Below are positions 1-7,924 of a stretch of 64,000 nucleotides of DNA, piece by piece. The notes beneath the pieces were generated by a model, which was given only the letters and a program-made list of their open reading frames with translations, did no database searches and was not told where the DNA came from. A program made the translations under genes and the position numbers. The stretch is from contig NZ_RIAX01000003.1 of assembly GCF_003719725.1 (NCBI RefSeq), positions 1 to 64,000 of the forward strand, read 5' to 3'. The stretch is from Planococcus salinus (GTDB lineage: Bacteria > Bacillota > Bacilli > Bacillales_A > Planococcaceae). Numbering within the stretch: position 1 is the stretch's first letter; each line of letters begins with the position of its first letter.

Positions 1-3000
1 TTCAGCTTCTCCCGCAAGAATTGCTGCAAGTGCTGCTTCAAGAGCTTGTAAATCAGCTAGTTCCATTTCAAGGGTAACTAACACCGTGTCGTCCACTAGT
101 TCTTGCTGAGCATCTGTCAAAGCATCATACGCATCACGTGCCGCTTCAATTTCTGCTGCATCAGCCAAAGTTACAGTACCTGCTTCTGGAAGTTCTGCAA
201 TAAGTGTTGCTATAGCTTCTACAGTTTCAGTTAAGACCGCTGTCTCAACTGCATCAATAGTAGCAAAGTCACCCTCAATTGCTAGGATAGCTTCTGCTAC
301 ATCTAGCTGCTCTCCAGCCGGTAGTGCATCGTATTCTGGAATCTCCAATGCTTCTAATGCTGCATCAACTTCTACAATCTCATCTGCATTATTTACATTA
401 GCAAGCAAAGTTACATATGATGAAGTTTGTTCTTCAATTGCTTCGATAACTTCAGCGAGGGTAGAGAATCCACCTTCAGGAGTTGCATCAATTACTAGTT
501 CAGCAACTTCAGTACGCTGATCTCCTGTCAAGTTTTGATATGTTGTAACGTCGTTATCTATAGCTACTTGAAGCAATACAGAAGAATCTTCAGCGTTTAC
601 AGCTACTAATTGATTTACTTCCGTTACGAAACTTTGGATTTCTTGTACTGTAGCAAATTCAAAGTCTTCATCAGCTTCAAGTAACAATTCGTATTGTGCA
701 TAGTATGCACCAGTGTTCTCAGAATTTTCACCAGTCAAGTTCAATGCTTCAGCAGCTAAAGCAGTAAAGAAATCGGAAGCTTCTTCCCCTTCATCTGCAT
801 CTGCTACAGCTGTATTCACTGCTTCGATGAAAGTAAGGTTTACTTCATTAATAAGTTCCTGAATTTCTGTTACTGATGAAAATACGAAATCTTCATCCGA
901 TTCCAAAATATTTTCCAAAGCAGTTTGATAAGCTGTTAAAGCATCAGATGTAGTAATGACACCTTCAAGCCCAAGGTCTGTATTAGTCAATGCAGTTTGC
1001 AATCCTGCGAATTCATCTGCTTGAACTGCTGTATTTACAGCTACTAGTTCTTCTAAAGCATCTAACTCTTCAGTAAAGCCAGAAACTACTTCAGCTTCGA
1101 CTCCTACCTCAAGAAGTGCTGCGATGATTGCACGAGCATCTCCAAGATTTTCAACTGTTGGTACAGCAACTGTTTCAGCTACTGCTGCAGTTACTTCCTC
1201 AAGATTGACAGCTTCAACAACCTCTTGAACTTCAGCTATTGTAGAAGGGTTTGCAGATTGGATTGCCAAGAAATACTCAAATGGGAATTCCACTCCGCCT
1301 ACAGTTCCTTCAATTACATTTTCAATGTTAATTGCTTCAAAAGCATCTAACAAATCATCTTGACCAGTTGCTGCATTTACATCTGTCACAAGACCTTCAA
1401 GTGCATCAGCATTTACAGCTAGAACAAACTCAGCAACTTCTTGTGCTGAAGTAAACTCGAAATCTTCATCTTCTTCAACTAGCTCCAAGTATGCTGCTAG
1501 GTAAGCATTAGCGTTTCCTGAGATAACTTCGTCAGCATCTAAACCAAATGCGATTCTGTTATCAGTTAATGCAGCCAAGAATTCTGCTGCAGTCAATGCA
1601 GTTTCATCCTCAGAAACATCAGCATCATTTAAAGCTTCTAGAGCGTTTTCTACTTCTTCAACATTCGCACGGTCGATAGCTGCTTGAATCAATTCGACTG
1701 TATTAGTGAAGCTCTCACCGATTTCTGTCTGATAGAAAGAAACAAACTCAGGGTTTACGTTTTGCAGGTTCAAGACAGGAGCTTGAAGCTCATCAAGAGT
1801 TACAGTTCCAGTGTTAATTGCAGTAATTGCCGCTTGAAGTGCTGTTGCAGTGTAGTTAATTGGGAATTCACCAAGATCTGTTTCCCAGAAATCTACATTG
1901 ATTGTTCCTTGTTCACCCGCAAGGTCAGCGTGAGAGAACGTGTAAACAGTACCTGCTGCGTTTGAAGATACTTCAAAGTCAAGAGCTTCAGATTCTTCAT
2001 CATCGCCTGAACCTGTAACAAGCGTTACGTCGAAGTCGTCAGCAACCAAGCCTTTGATAGCTGTATTAAGTGTAATTTGGAAAGAAGAAGTTGAAACGTC
2101 TGTTACATTAGCAACTGCTACTACTAAATCAGCGTACTCATCTTCAGCATCGTCAAGAACAGTGATTGTTCCGATTTCTGCATCTGCATCAAGTGCGTAT
2201 ACTGCGTCAGCTGCTTCGCGAGCTGCGTCAAGTGCATCGATTGACTCCAAAGTGATGTCTTCTGGAAGGTCAGCGATTGCTGCTAGAGCTGCTTCAAGAG
2301 CTGCTTCAAAGTTTGTTTCATATTGCAATGCTGCTAGAGCTTCTTCCAACTCAACAAATGCATCCAATCCTTCGATTTCTGCTTCTTCGTTAAGGTCTAG
2401 AGCGATGTCAACAAGTTCGCGTACATTCGCGATTGCTTCTGCATCTTCAAGCGTAAGATCTTCCAATGCTGGAAGTTCAGCGATGAAGTTTTCAGCCACT
2501 TCTTCAGCGTATGCTACTTCATCGAAATCTACTGTTACTGTGTATTCATTACCGTCGAATTCGAATGTTACTTCGTTTTCGCCGTCTACAAGATCTTCGT
2601 CAAGTTCGATTGTGAATGTTTCACCGTTAGTGAAAGTTACAACCACTGTGTCAGCGTCTGCGTATTCAACTGATTGAATTCCGAATACATCTTCTTCGTT
2701 AACAACCACAGTAAAAACTAGATCTTCAGAAACATTTCCTGCTGCGTCAGTTGCAGAGAAAGTGATTGTGTAAGTTCCAGGAACTTCTGTGTCGATTTCA
2801 TCTACTTCTTCTCCAGCTCCGTTTTCGATAACTGAATCAACTGTAAGATTTTCGTCTACATTGTCTTCAGCAACGATTACAGGGAATACGAAGTCAGAAC
2901 CAAAAGCAACTTCAATTGTTTTGTCGCCATCGTAAGACAATTTAGGTGCCTCTGTATCTTCCTCAGCTAGACGATAAAGGAAGCGAGCGAAGTCACCGCG

Positions 3001-3576
3001 TTTGATGTTCTGGTAAGTACCGAACTGAGTAGCGCTGATTCCGTCAGTCACTTCGTTTTCAACCAATGCAGCAACTGCATCGTCGTAACGAGTTCCGATT
3101 ACGTCAGTGAAAGGAATGTCTGCTGTTTCAGCAGTCAACTCATAAGCTCTTGAAAGCATAAGTGCTGCTTCACCGCGAGTGATCGGGCTGTGGAAATCGA
3201 ATTCAGTAGCTGATTTACCGTTTACCACGCCAGCTGCTTTCAACGAGTTAACCGCTAATTGGCCACGTTCCGGAACATCTGAGAATCCAGAAACCGGTGC
3301 GTCTTCGTTCATCAGACCAGCCGCTTGAGCGATCATGACCGCTGCGTCACCACGTTTGATTTGTGCGTTAACACCAAACTGAGTGTCAGAGAAACCTTTT
3401 GCGATGTTGTTACTTACAACGTACTCAACTGCTGTTTCATATTGAGATGCAACGTCCGTGAATGCCGCTGTTGATACTTCGTCAGCTAATGCCGATGGAG
3501 CGACTGCAGATGCTACGAGTGTAGCTGTTGCTGCCGTAGCAACAAATTTTTTGTAAGACTTTGGTTGATAAGCCAT
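1..3576 (-). CDS. SLH-anchored S-layer-type surface protein (C-terminus beyond window)
   Basis: The reading frame is open from the ATG at 3576 to the window edge, giving at least 1,192 residues with the C-terminus missing. The start has a strong ribosome binding site (GGAGG) 10 bases upstream. A signal peptide ends near APSALA (about residue 31). Three SLH domains follow to about residue 205, each opening with an FTDV or FSDV motif and carrying IKRGD, ITRGE and IKRGD in place of the common ITRAE. Next comes a bacterial Ig-like stretch (about 210-290), then a long, very acidic, Ala/Glu-rich helical region with degenerate repeats. SLH domains bind the pyruvylated secondary cell wall polymer, so the protein should coat the outside of the wall. 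Size, acidity and strong signals fit an S-layer subunit, but that role is inferred. The 5'-nucleotidase at 31285-33474 has a similar signal peptide and SLH type. Confidence 0.9.
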   Translation of the reverse strand, partial: MAYQPKSYKKFVATAATATLVASAVAPSALADEVSTAAFTDVASQYETAVEYVVSNNIAKGFSDTQFGVNAQIKRGDAAVMIAQAAGLMNEDAPVSGFSDVPERGQLAVNSLKAAGVVNGKSATEFDFHSPITRGEAALMLSRAYELTAETADIPFTDVIGTRYDDAVAALVENEVTDGISATQFGTYQNIKRGDFARFLYRLAEEDTEAPKLSYDGDKTIEVAFGSDFVFPVIVAEDNVDENLTVDSVIENGAGEEVDEIDTEVPGTYTITFSATDAAGNVSEDLVFTVVVNEEDVFGIQSVEYADADTVVVTFTNGETFTIELDEDLVDGENEVTFEFDGNEYTVTVDFDEVAYAEEVAENFIAELPALEDLTLEDAEAIANVRELVDIALDLNEEAEIEGLDAFVELEEALAALQYETNFEAALEAALAAIADLPEDITLESIDALDAAREAADAVYALDADAEIGTITVLDDAEDEYADLVVAVANVTDVSTSSFQITLNTAIKGLVADDFDVTLVTGSGDDEESEALDFEVSSNAAGTVYTFSHADLAGEQGTINVDFWETDLGEFPINYTATALQAAITAINTGTVTLDELQAPVLNLQNVNPEFVSFYQTEIGESFTNTVELIQAAIDRANVEEVENALEALNDADVSEDETALTAAEFLAALTDNRIAFGLDADEVISGNANAYLAAYLELVEEDEDFEFTSAQEVAEFVLAVNADALEGLVTDVNAATGQDDLLDAFEAINIENVIEGTVGGVEFPFEYFLAIQSANPSTIAEVQEVVEAVNLEEVTAAVAETVAVPTVENLGDARAIIAALLEVGVEAEVVSGFTEELDALEELVAVNTAVQADEFAGLQTALTNTDLGLEGVITTSDALTAYQTALENILESDEDFVFSSVTEIQELINEVNLTFIEAVNTAVADADEGEEASDFFTALAAEALNLTGENSENTGAYYAQYELLLEADEDFEFATVQEIQSFVTEVNQLVAVNAEDSSVLLQVAIDNDVTTYQNLTGDQRTEVAELVIDATPEGGFSTLAEVIEAIEEQTSSYVTLLANVNNADEIVEVDAALEALEIPEYDALPAGEQLDVAEAILAIEGDFATIDAVETAVLTETVEAIATLIAELPEAGTVTLADAAEIEAARDAYDALTDAQQELVDDTVLVTLEMELADLQALEAALAAILAGEAE
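400..1740 (-). repeat. Degenerate helical repeats in the S-layer-type protein
   Basis: The translated region contains recurring units near residues 615, 705, 770, 895, 970 and 1030. The pattern is an aromatic/acidic segment such as EEDEDFEF, ESDEDFVF or EADEDFEF, then a helix such as TSAQEVAEFV, SSVTEIQELI or ATVQEIQSFV, ending in (A/E)VN. Spacing between neighbouring units is roughly 63-90 residues, with one larger gap. The repeats are too diverged for recent duplication. They may form a stack of small helical bundles in the S-layer lattice; that is inference. Confidence 0.65.
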
Positions 3577-3642
3577 TAGTGTAATTCCTCCCTGTTTTGG
3601 TGTAGATTTGAAGAGTTGTAGAGTCGAGACCCTTTTAATTTA

Positions 3643-3673
3643 ATTATACTGGTAAAACCTTTTCTTTCCTCAA
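3643..3673 (-). promoter_or_regulatory. Promoter of the S-layer-type gene
   Basis: On the minus strand a perfect TATAAT (3643-3648) lies 19 bases downstream of TTGAGG (3668-3673). This would give a leader of about 60 bases before the ATG at 3576. The spacer is slightly long for a housekeeping promoter, so a second upstream promoter cannot be excluded. Confidence 0.5.
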
Positions 3674-4095
3674 TATTCCAATTTTTTATGAGATAAGCCT
3701 ATAAGATGTATGTAGAAATATTGAGTACTCGGAATCAGTCGACCCGTTAATTAAACTCTATCTTAGTTTATCAAAGAATATCCAGAATTCAACTAAAAAA
3801 CAGCAAATATGTCCAAAAAATTACACTAATTTGCAAAAATAATCCATTCGTATGACAGTATAATAATTTATCTGAATTTTCTACTTTTATGTAGGCTAAT
3901 ATTATCACAAATATTACAAGATTATTTTATCGAATTTTCATTAATTACCATTATGTCATTTCGTATGACATGCTACAACAAGAAATAATTTCCATATACA
4001 TCTATCTTGTTTTTCCTTTTTCAGGGAATAGTTATGCAAAGAAGTGAAAGCTGCATCTCCGCTTCTGCAAGTTTGCATTTCCGGCAAAAGATTGC
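3674..4095. other. AT-rich intergenic region upstream of the S-layer-type gene
   Basis: No gene is visible here. The stretch is strongly AT-rich and holds two copies of TTCGTATGACA at 3847-3857 and 3960-3970. The second lies inside a palindrome annotated separately. The region separates the divergent S-layer-type gene and GT39-like gene and is the likely site of regulation of the former. Confidence 0.5.
3953..3971. promoter_or_regulatory. Operator-like inverted repeat upstream of the S-layer-type gene
   Basis: ATGTCAT and ATGACAT form perfect 7-bp arms around a 5-bp spacer (TTCGT). The right half-site with its spacer recurs 113 bp to the left at 3847-3857. No regulator can be named from sequence alone. 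Confidence 0.4.
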
Positions 4096-4124
4096 TCATC
4101 ATACGAGGTATTTTGCTTTATAAT
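4096..4124 (+). promoter_or_regulatory. Promoter of the GT39-like gene
   Basis: A perfect TATAAT at 4119-4124 lies 29 bases upstream of the ATG. The -35 region is poor: TCATCA at 4096-4101 with a 17-base spacer. Confidence 0.5.
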
Positions 4125-4152
4125 AGGAGAGTATATATTTTAGGAGGGCATC

Positions 4153-5439
4153 ATGTTCACGAAACTGAAAAAATTAAATCCCTGGCTGTGGGTTCCACTG
4201 GCCATCGGATTGATCATCCGTTTAGCTGTCTTGTTTTTTTATGGTCCCGGCCTGTCGCTGAACAGCGATGATTATTTCTATATCGACAGCGCCAAACATT
4301 TGTTGGCGGAAGGCGAACTGGTTTACGTCAATCATGAAGAGCCGACCGTTCACATTATGCCCGGCTTGCCGATGCTTGTGGCCGCTGTCTTTTTCATCTT
4401 CGGTACCGGCACGTTTGGTCTTGCTGCCGCGAAAGTTGTTATGATCCTAATCGGCTGTCTGAGCATTGCCGGCATCTACAAAATCGGCGAACGCCTTTTC
4501 AGCCCGGTTGCCGGCTCGATTGCGGCATTGATCACCGCTTTGTACTTGCCGATGGTCGTGACCGACAACCTGATCGCGACTGAATCACCGACGACCGCCG
4601 CGTTCATCTTTTTCGTTTACTTCTCAATGCGGCTCGCCGATACGCATTCCATGAAGGATTTCTTCTGGGTCATCGGCCTGTATCTGTTCATGCTTTACTT
4701 CCGTCCGACGGTGGCACTGTTCCCATTCTTCCTGCTCATTTACCTGATGCTCAAAAAGTATTCATTCAAACTGGGCTTGAAGCAGTTCGGCATCGCGGTG
4801 ATTCTGCTGCTTGTCGTCATGGGGCCCTGGTGGTTCCGCAACTACGTGGCGTATGACGCGTTCATTCCGCTGTCAGGCGGCGCCGGCAATCCAACACTTC
4901 TTGGCACTTACCAGGGGCACGGCTATAAATACGGGCCGCCGATGGCTGAAGTCGTGCTGTCTATTGAAGAAGAATATCCGGATTCCACACGTTACGAGCA
5001 AAACCAGTACCAGATGGAAGTGGCGAAAGAGCGCATCCAGACGATGTGGGAGCACAATCCCGACTGGTTTATCCAAACCTATACGACATCGAAACTGCGG
5101 ATTCAGTGGGAAGATCCGTTCTATTGGATTGAAGTGTTTGGTGTCAGCATCGAGGAAATGAAAATCATTTTCCGTGTGCTGTTCTGGACATCGCTCGTAT
5201 CGTTTCTGCTGGTGTTCGCTTTCAACAAAGGGACGCGGCGTGAATTTTTCTTCATCAGTTTGTTCATTCTGTATTTCACGGTGATGAACAACCTGTATCT
5301 CGCCTATCCGCGCTACAACCAGCCGCTCCTGCCGTTCCTGTTCCTGGGAACCGGCGGCTTTGTGCACATGATTGTCAGACCGTGGTGGACGCGCCGCACG
5401 CGACAGCGTTATAAAGAGTCACCGGCTTCCGGCGAATAG
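4153..5439 (+). CDS. GT39-like (PMT/ArnT-type) integral membrane glycosyltransferase
   Basis: This 428-residue protein has many hydrophobic segments. The first extracytoplasmic loop carries the paired acidic residues (NSDDYFYIDSAKHLLAEG, about residues 37-54) characteristic of GT-C fold transferases, followed by an MPGLPML segment. Such enzymes move a sugar from a polyprenyl-phosphate donor to an acceptor outside the membrane. The start is supported by AGGAGG 7 bases before the ATG, and a strong terminator follows. It stands alone between the S-layer-type gene and the polymer genes, so the acceptor could be the S-layer protein or the wall polymer. Neither is shown by the sequence. The family call is fairly firm and the substrate unknown. 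Confidence 0.75.
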   Translation: MFTKLKKLNPWLWVPLAIGLIIRLAVLFFYGPGLSLNSDDYFYIDSAKHLLAEGELVYVNHEEPTVHIMPGLPMLVAAVFFIFGTGTFGLAAAKVVMILIGCLSIAGIYKIGERLFSPVAGSIAALITALYLPMVVTDNLIATESPTTAAFIFFVYFSMRLADTHSMKDFFWVIGLYLFMLYFRPTVALFPFFLLIYLMLKKYSFKLGLKQFGIAVILLLVVMGPWWFRNYVAYDAFIPLSGGAGNPTLLGTYQGHGYKYGPPMAEVVLSIEEEYPDSTRYEQNQYQMEVAKERIQTMWEHNPDWFIQTYTTSKLRIQWEDPFYWIEVFGVSIEEMKIIFRVLFWTSLVSFLLVFAFNKGTRREFFFISLFILYFTVMNNLYLAYPRYNQPLLPFLFLGTGGFVHMIVRPWWTRRTRQRYKESPASGE

Positions 5440-5450
5440 AAAGTAGATAA

Positions 5451-5509
5451 AAAAACGCCCCAGTGGCAGTTCACATTTTTTATGTGACTGTTGCTGGGGT
5501 GTTTTTTTG
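5451..5509 (+). terminator. Intrinsic terminator of the GT39-like gene
   Basis: A long stem formed by ACGCCCCAGTGGCAGTTCACAT-type arms (5455-5476 against 5481-5501, one or two mismatches) is followed by seven T. It begins about 15 bases after the stop codon. Confidence 0.9.
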
Positions 5510-5546
5510 CGTTATAAATTGATCTTTTAATTGAAAGTCACTTTCT

Positions 5547-5675
5547 TATCCGCTTGGCGCTTTGGGGATGCTTCCCGCGATAAGCCAGTCACGCTGTGCG
5601 TGCCAGTCTTATCGCTTCAGCTACCCCGTGAACGCGCCTTCGCTAGGGATAATTCTTTGCAAGTGGGAGGTTACT
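5547..5675. repeat. Dispersed palindromic intergenic repeat (family D)
   Basis: This G+C-rich stretch in an AT-rich gap has a near-perfect hairpin core at 5579-5613: GATAAG and CTTATC outside, CACGC and GCGTG inside, loop TGT. Flanking words (GCTTCCCGCG, CTTCAGC) resemble repeat family A at 9991-10115. No coding signal is apparent. It looks like a REP- or MITE-like element. Confidence 0.55.
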
Positions 5676-5786
5676 GTAAGTTACTCTTCAGCAGCAATTC
5701 AAGAATTCGTACCACATGGTGTTTTAAATATCGTTGCGCCCTTTAATTTGAGGAGCAATCGAGTCGGTCACTAAGGATGTGTAACT

Positions 5787-5807
5787 ATACCGATATGGCG
5801 GTATACT
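5787..5807 (+). promoter_or_regulatory. Promoter/operator of the possible antitoxin gene
   Basis: The perfect inverted repeat ATACCG-N6-CGGTAT (5787-5804) overlaps a TATACT -10 box (5802-5807). An operator across the -10 region 37 bases before the start is the usual layout of an autorepressed antitoxin gene. The -35 box is weak. Confidence 0.5.
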
Positions 5808-5843
5808 AGCAGTAAAGATGACCGATTGAAAGGTGATGGCAAC

Positions 5844-6248
5844 ATGACCAGAAAAAAAGAAAAGCAAGAGTCTATTCGGCAAAGAATGGAACTGCTGCGA
5901 AGCTTTGAGAAAGTACGTCACGATTTCCAAATGGGAACGCAAGTCGGATTAACTCAACTGGGGTGTTCAGCAACTTGGCGTGAAAAACTCAAACAAGCGG
6001 GAGTTCTCGAAGTGTTGGATCGAAATGATACGGCCGGTGTTCTCATCGAACCAGAAGTCTTTCAAGCCATTCTGGATTATTTGGACTTGATGGATGAAGA
6101 ACTGGAAGAAGCGCAAATTGATGCTCTGGTTAAGCACCGCAAAGACGCGCGTGATTTTGCTTCCGGAAAAGAGCTGGCAAAAGGAGCTGTCCTTAAATTT
6201 AGAGAGAAAAACGAGCATCACCGGAGATTTCTAGATGGTGACCAGTGA
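5844..6248 (+). CDS. Hypothetical protein, possible Phd/YefM-like antitoxin
   Basis: The ATG at 5844 is preferred over the upstream TTG at 5826 because AAAGGTGA lies 7 bases before it; the product is 134 residues. The N-terminal 25 residues are basic. The middle part (LDRNDTAGVLIEPEVFQAIL) resembles the strand-then-helix pattern of Phd/YefM antitoxins, and the C-terminal half is a charged helix. A palindromic promoter precedes it, and a small frame starting with GTG overlaps its stop codon. These traits suggest the antitoxin half of a type II pair, but no signature motif is certain and the partner is not a recognisable toxin. Confidence 0.5.
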   Translation: MTRKKEKQESIRQRMELLRSFEKVRHDFQMGTQVGLTQLGCSATWREKLKQAGVLEVLDRNDTAGVLIEPEVFQAILDYLDLMDEELEEAQIDALVKHRKDARDFASGKELAKGAVLKFREKNEHHRRFLDGDQ

Positions 6249-6424
6249 TAAAGTGCGAACTTTATTGTGTTCCTTCTTTCAAAAAGTATTACCAGCGCCG
6301 GCGCGTCTACGTGGTAGCCGAAGCTATGAGACTGGCGGCACCATCGCCTGGCTCATGGCGAGAGGCATCCACAAAGCGTCCGAAGCGGCTTATCTCCTCC
6401 TCTTTCATGTCAGAGCTTTTATAA
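6245..6424 (+). CDS. Small basic ORF translationally coupled to the antitoxin-like gene
   Basis: A GTG at 6245 overlaps the stop codon of the preceding gene and opens a 59-residue frame (MIKCELYCVPSFKKYYQRRR at the N-terminus, rich in Arg and Lys). Position and overlap suggest coupled translation, as for a toxin. The sequence matches no family I recognise and is short for RelE or ParE, so it may be a degraded or frameshifted toxin gene. An overlapping frame from 6235 is also open and cannot be excluded. Confidence 0.3.
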   Translation: MIKCELYCVPSFKKYYQRRRVYVVAEAMRLAAPSPGSWREASTKRPKRLISSSFMSELL

Positions 6425-6482
6425 ACTTTGATTCTTCGGAATTACTCTTCTTTTTGTGCAATATCGACCTTCGCCCACATAC

Positions 6483-6520
6483 AAAAAAACAATCCGCATC
6501 AGCTGTCTGATGCGGATTGT
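6483..6520 (-). terminator. Terminator overlapping the stop of the O-antigen-ligase-like gene
   Basis: A perfect 14-bp stem (ACAATCCGCATCAG against its complement, loop of 4) is followed on the minus strand by seven T. The TGA stop codon (6499-6501) lies inside the 3' arm, so the last codons form the other arm. Confidence 0.85.
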
Positions 6521-7908
6521 GTGTTGTTTATGGGTATCAGGTTCTCCTTCACTGTCAGCATCGCCAAAATCGCTGCCAGGTAAATGGATACGGCCGGTGC
6601 TGTCAATACGTGACCTGCTGTGTAGGCAATGCCGACACCCAACAGGAACGCGACACCGTAGAGAATATAGAAATACGTAAAATGCGTTTTCAGGTTGCGG
6701 ACGAAGTGGATCAAGTACTTGCCGGCAAACCACACAAACGGCAGCATCAAATACAGGAAACCGATCCAGCCGAATGAGTAGAACCAGTCATGGAAATCCA
6801 TTTCGATCATCGTCGGTGCTTTGCCCGGCTGCGGTTCTTCGTAATTCCCCGCAAAGCCCATGCCGAACAACTGCTGCACTAGAGGCGAGCTGTTGAAATC
6901 GTCCTGCATGTGTTCCGCGTACACTTCACGTGAGCTAAACACCAGGTTCTGCATCTGCTCGTTGGTGATGCCCGTCGGTTCTTCCACGTATCCTTCTTCG
7001 CCTTCCTGCGGCACTTCGTCTCCCGGACGTTCTGCCGGTTCTCCGAAATTGATGCCCAGGTTTTCAATATGCGCGAACATATTGCCGAATACCGGCGTAA
7101 ACGGTGTGACGATAATCAGCAAGGCCGTCAGCGTAAACGACACCAGCAGATTGGCGCGCACGGTCGGTGTGCGTTTTTTCATCATCAGCATGATCAGGCT
7201 GCCGATAAATACGGACAGCAGGACGATCAGGATACCGCCGTAGCCCACTTTGGTTCCGAGCGCCAGCATGCCGATCGACAGCAGCAAAAACGGAATCCAT
7301 GCCCACGGCTTTTTCCATGAGTCGGTCTTTTCCACCCCGTACAGAGCCATGATCGGCAGGATGATTGCCATAATGGCGCCGATTTCATTGCCTGCATAGA
7401 ACCAGCCGGTAAAGCCGGTTTTATTGTAGGAGTAGTTGGAGAGACTGGTGCCCGTGAGTTGCGCGATGATGAAGATGATCCCGATCACCATACCCGAAAT
7501 CCAGAAATACTTGGTCGTTTTGGTGGAAATGTCGAAATTGCGTGCTTTCAACTCTTTATACACCACCATCAAGCCCAATAAGACGATATGAAAATAAATG
7601 ACCTTATTGAAAAACTTCAATTCCTGGAAAAGATAATACGGATCTTTCACTTGGTAGTTGATGACGATATTTATGCCAATCAATACGGCCAGGCCGATTA
7701 AATAGACAGTGAAAATACGGCTGATTTTGCTTTTCCTTGCCACCCACAACAAAAACGCCAGCAGCGCCAGCATATAAGCCGCACGGATCAGCACGCCGAC
7801 GGTCAGGTTCGTATCGACCAAAAAGATGGAAGCCGTCGTCAATATATCAATGATGGGCTGCAACATTAAAAATGCCACCAGCAGCAGTAGAATTTTTTTA
7901 TAATTCAT
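6499..7908 (-). CDS. O-antigen ligase/polymerase-like membrane protein
   Basis: This 469-residue protein has about ten to twelve hydrophobic segments. A large extracytoplasmic loop (about residues 280-385) contains a Glu/Pro-rich stretch and a DFHDWFYSFGWIGF segment near its end, the layout of the O-antigen ligase / Wzy polymerase family that includes TuaE. Members polymerise or ligate lipid-linked glycans outside the membrane. GAGG precedes the ATG at 7908. It is the last gene of the leftward operon galU - GT4 - this gene, 16 bases after the glycosyltransferase. Together they suggest synthesis of an anionic or capsule-like wall polymer. The exact substrate is unknown. Confidence 0.75.
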   Translation of the reverse strand: MNYKKILLLLVAFLMLQPIIDILTTASIFLVDTNLTVGVLIRAAYMLALLAFLLWVARKSKISRIFTVYLIGLAVLIGINIVINYQVKDPYYLFQELKFFNKVIYFHIVLLGLMVVYKELKARNFDISTKTTKYFWISGMVIGIIFIIAQLTGTSLSNYSYNKTGFTGWFYAGNEIGAIMAIILPIMALYGVEKTDSWKKPWAWIPFLLLSIGMLALGTKVGYGGILIVLLSVFIGSLIMLMMKKRTPTVRANLLVSFTLTALLIIVTPFTPVFGNMFAHIENLGINFGEPAERPGDEVPQEGEEGYVEEPTGITNEQMQNLVFSSREVYAEHMQDDFNSSPLVQQLFGMGFAGNYEEPQPGKAPTMIEMDFHDWFYSFGWIGFLYLMLPFVWFAGKYLIHFVRNLKTHFTYFYILYGVAFLLGVGIAYTAGHVLTAPAVSIYLAAILAMLTVKENLIPINNTQSASDS

Positions 7909-7924
7909 AGTTGAAAATCCTCTT

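Noticed and set aside
2054..2677. 207-residue Ser/Ala-rich plus-strand frame
   Set aside because: It is the antisense shadow of the Ala/Glu-rich S-layer-type gene and has no start signal.
5562..5774. Possible aldehyde dehydrogenase fragment (PHGVLNIVA ... SNRVGH)
   Set aside because: Only a few residues resemble the family, the upstream part is the family D repeat, and no catalytic segment is present. Too weak to call a pseudogene.
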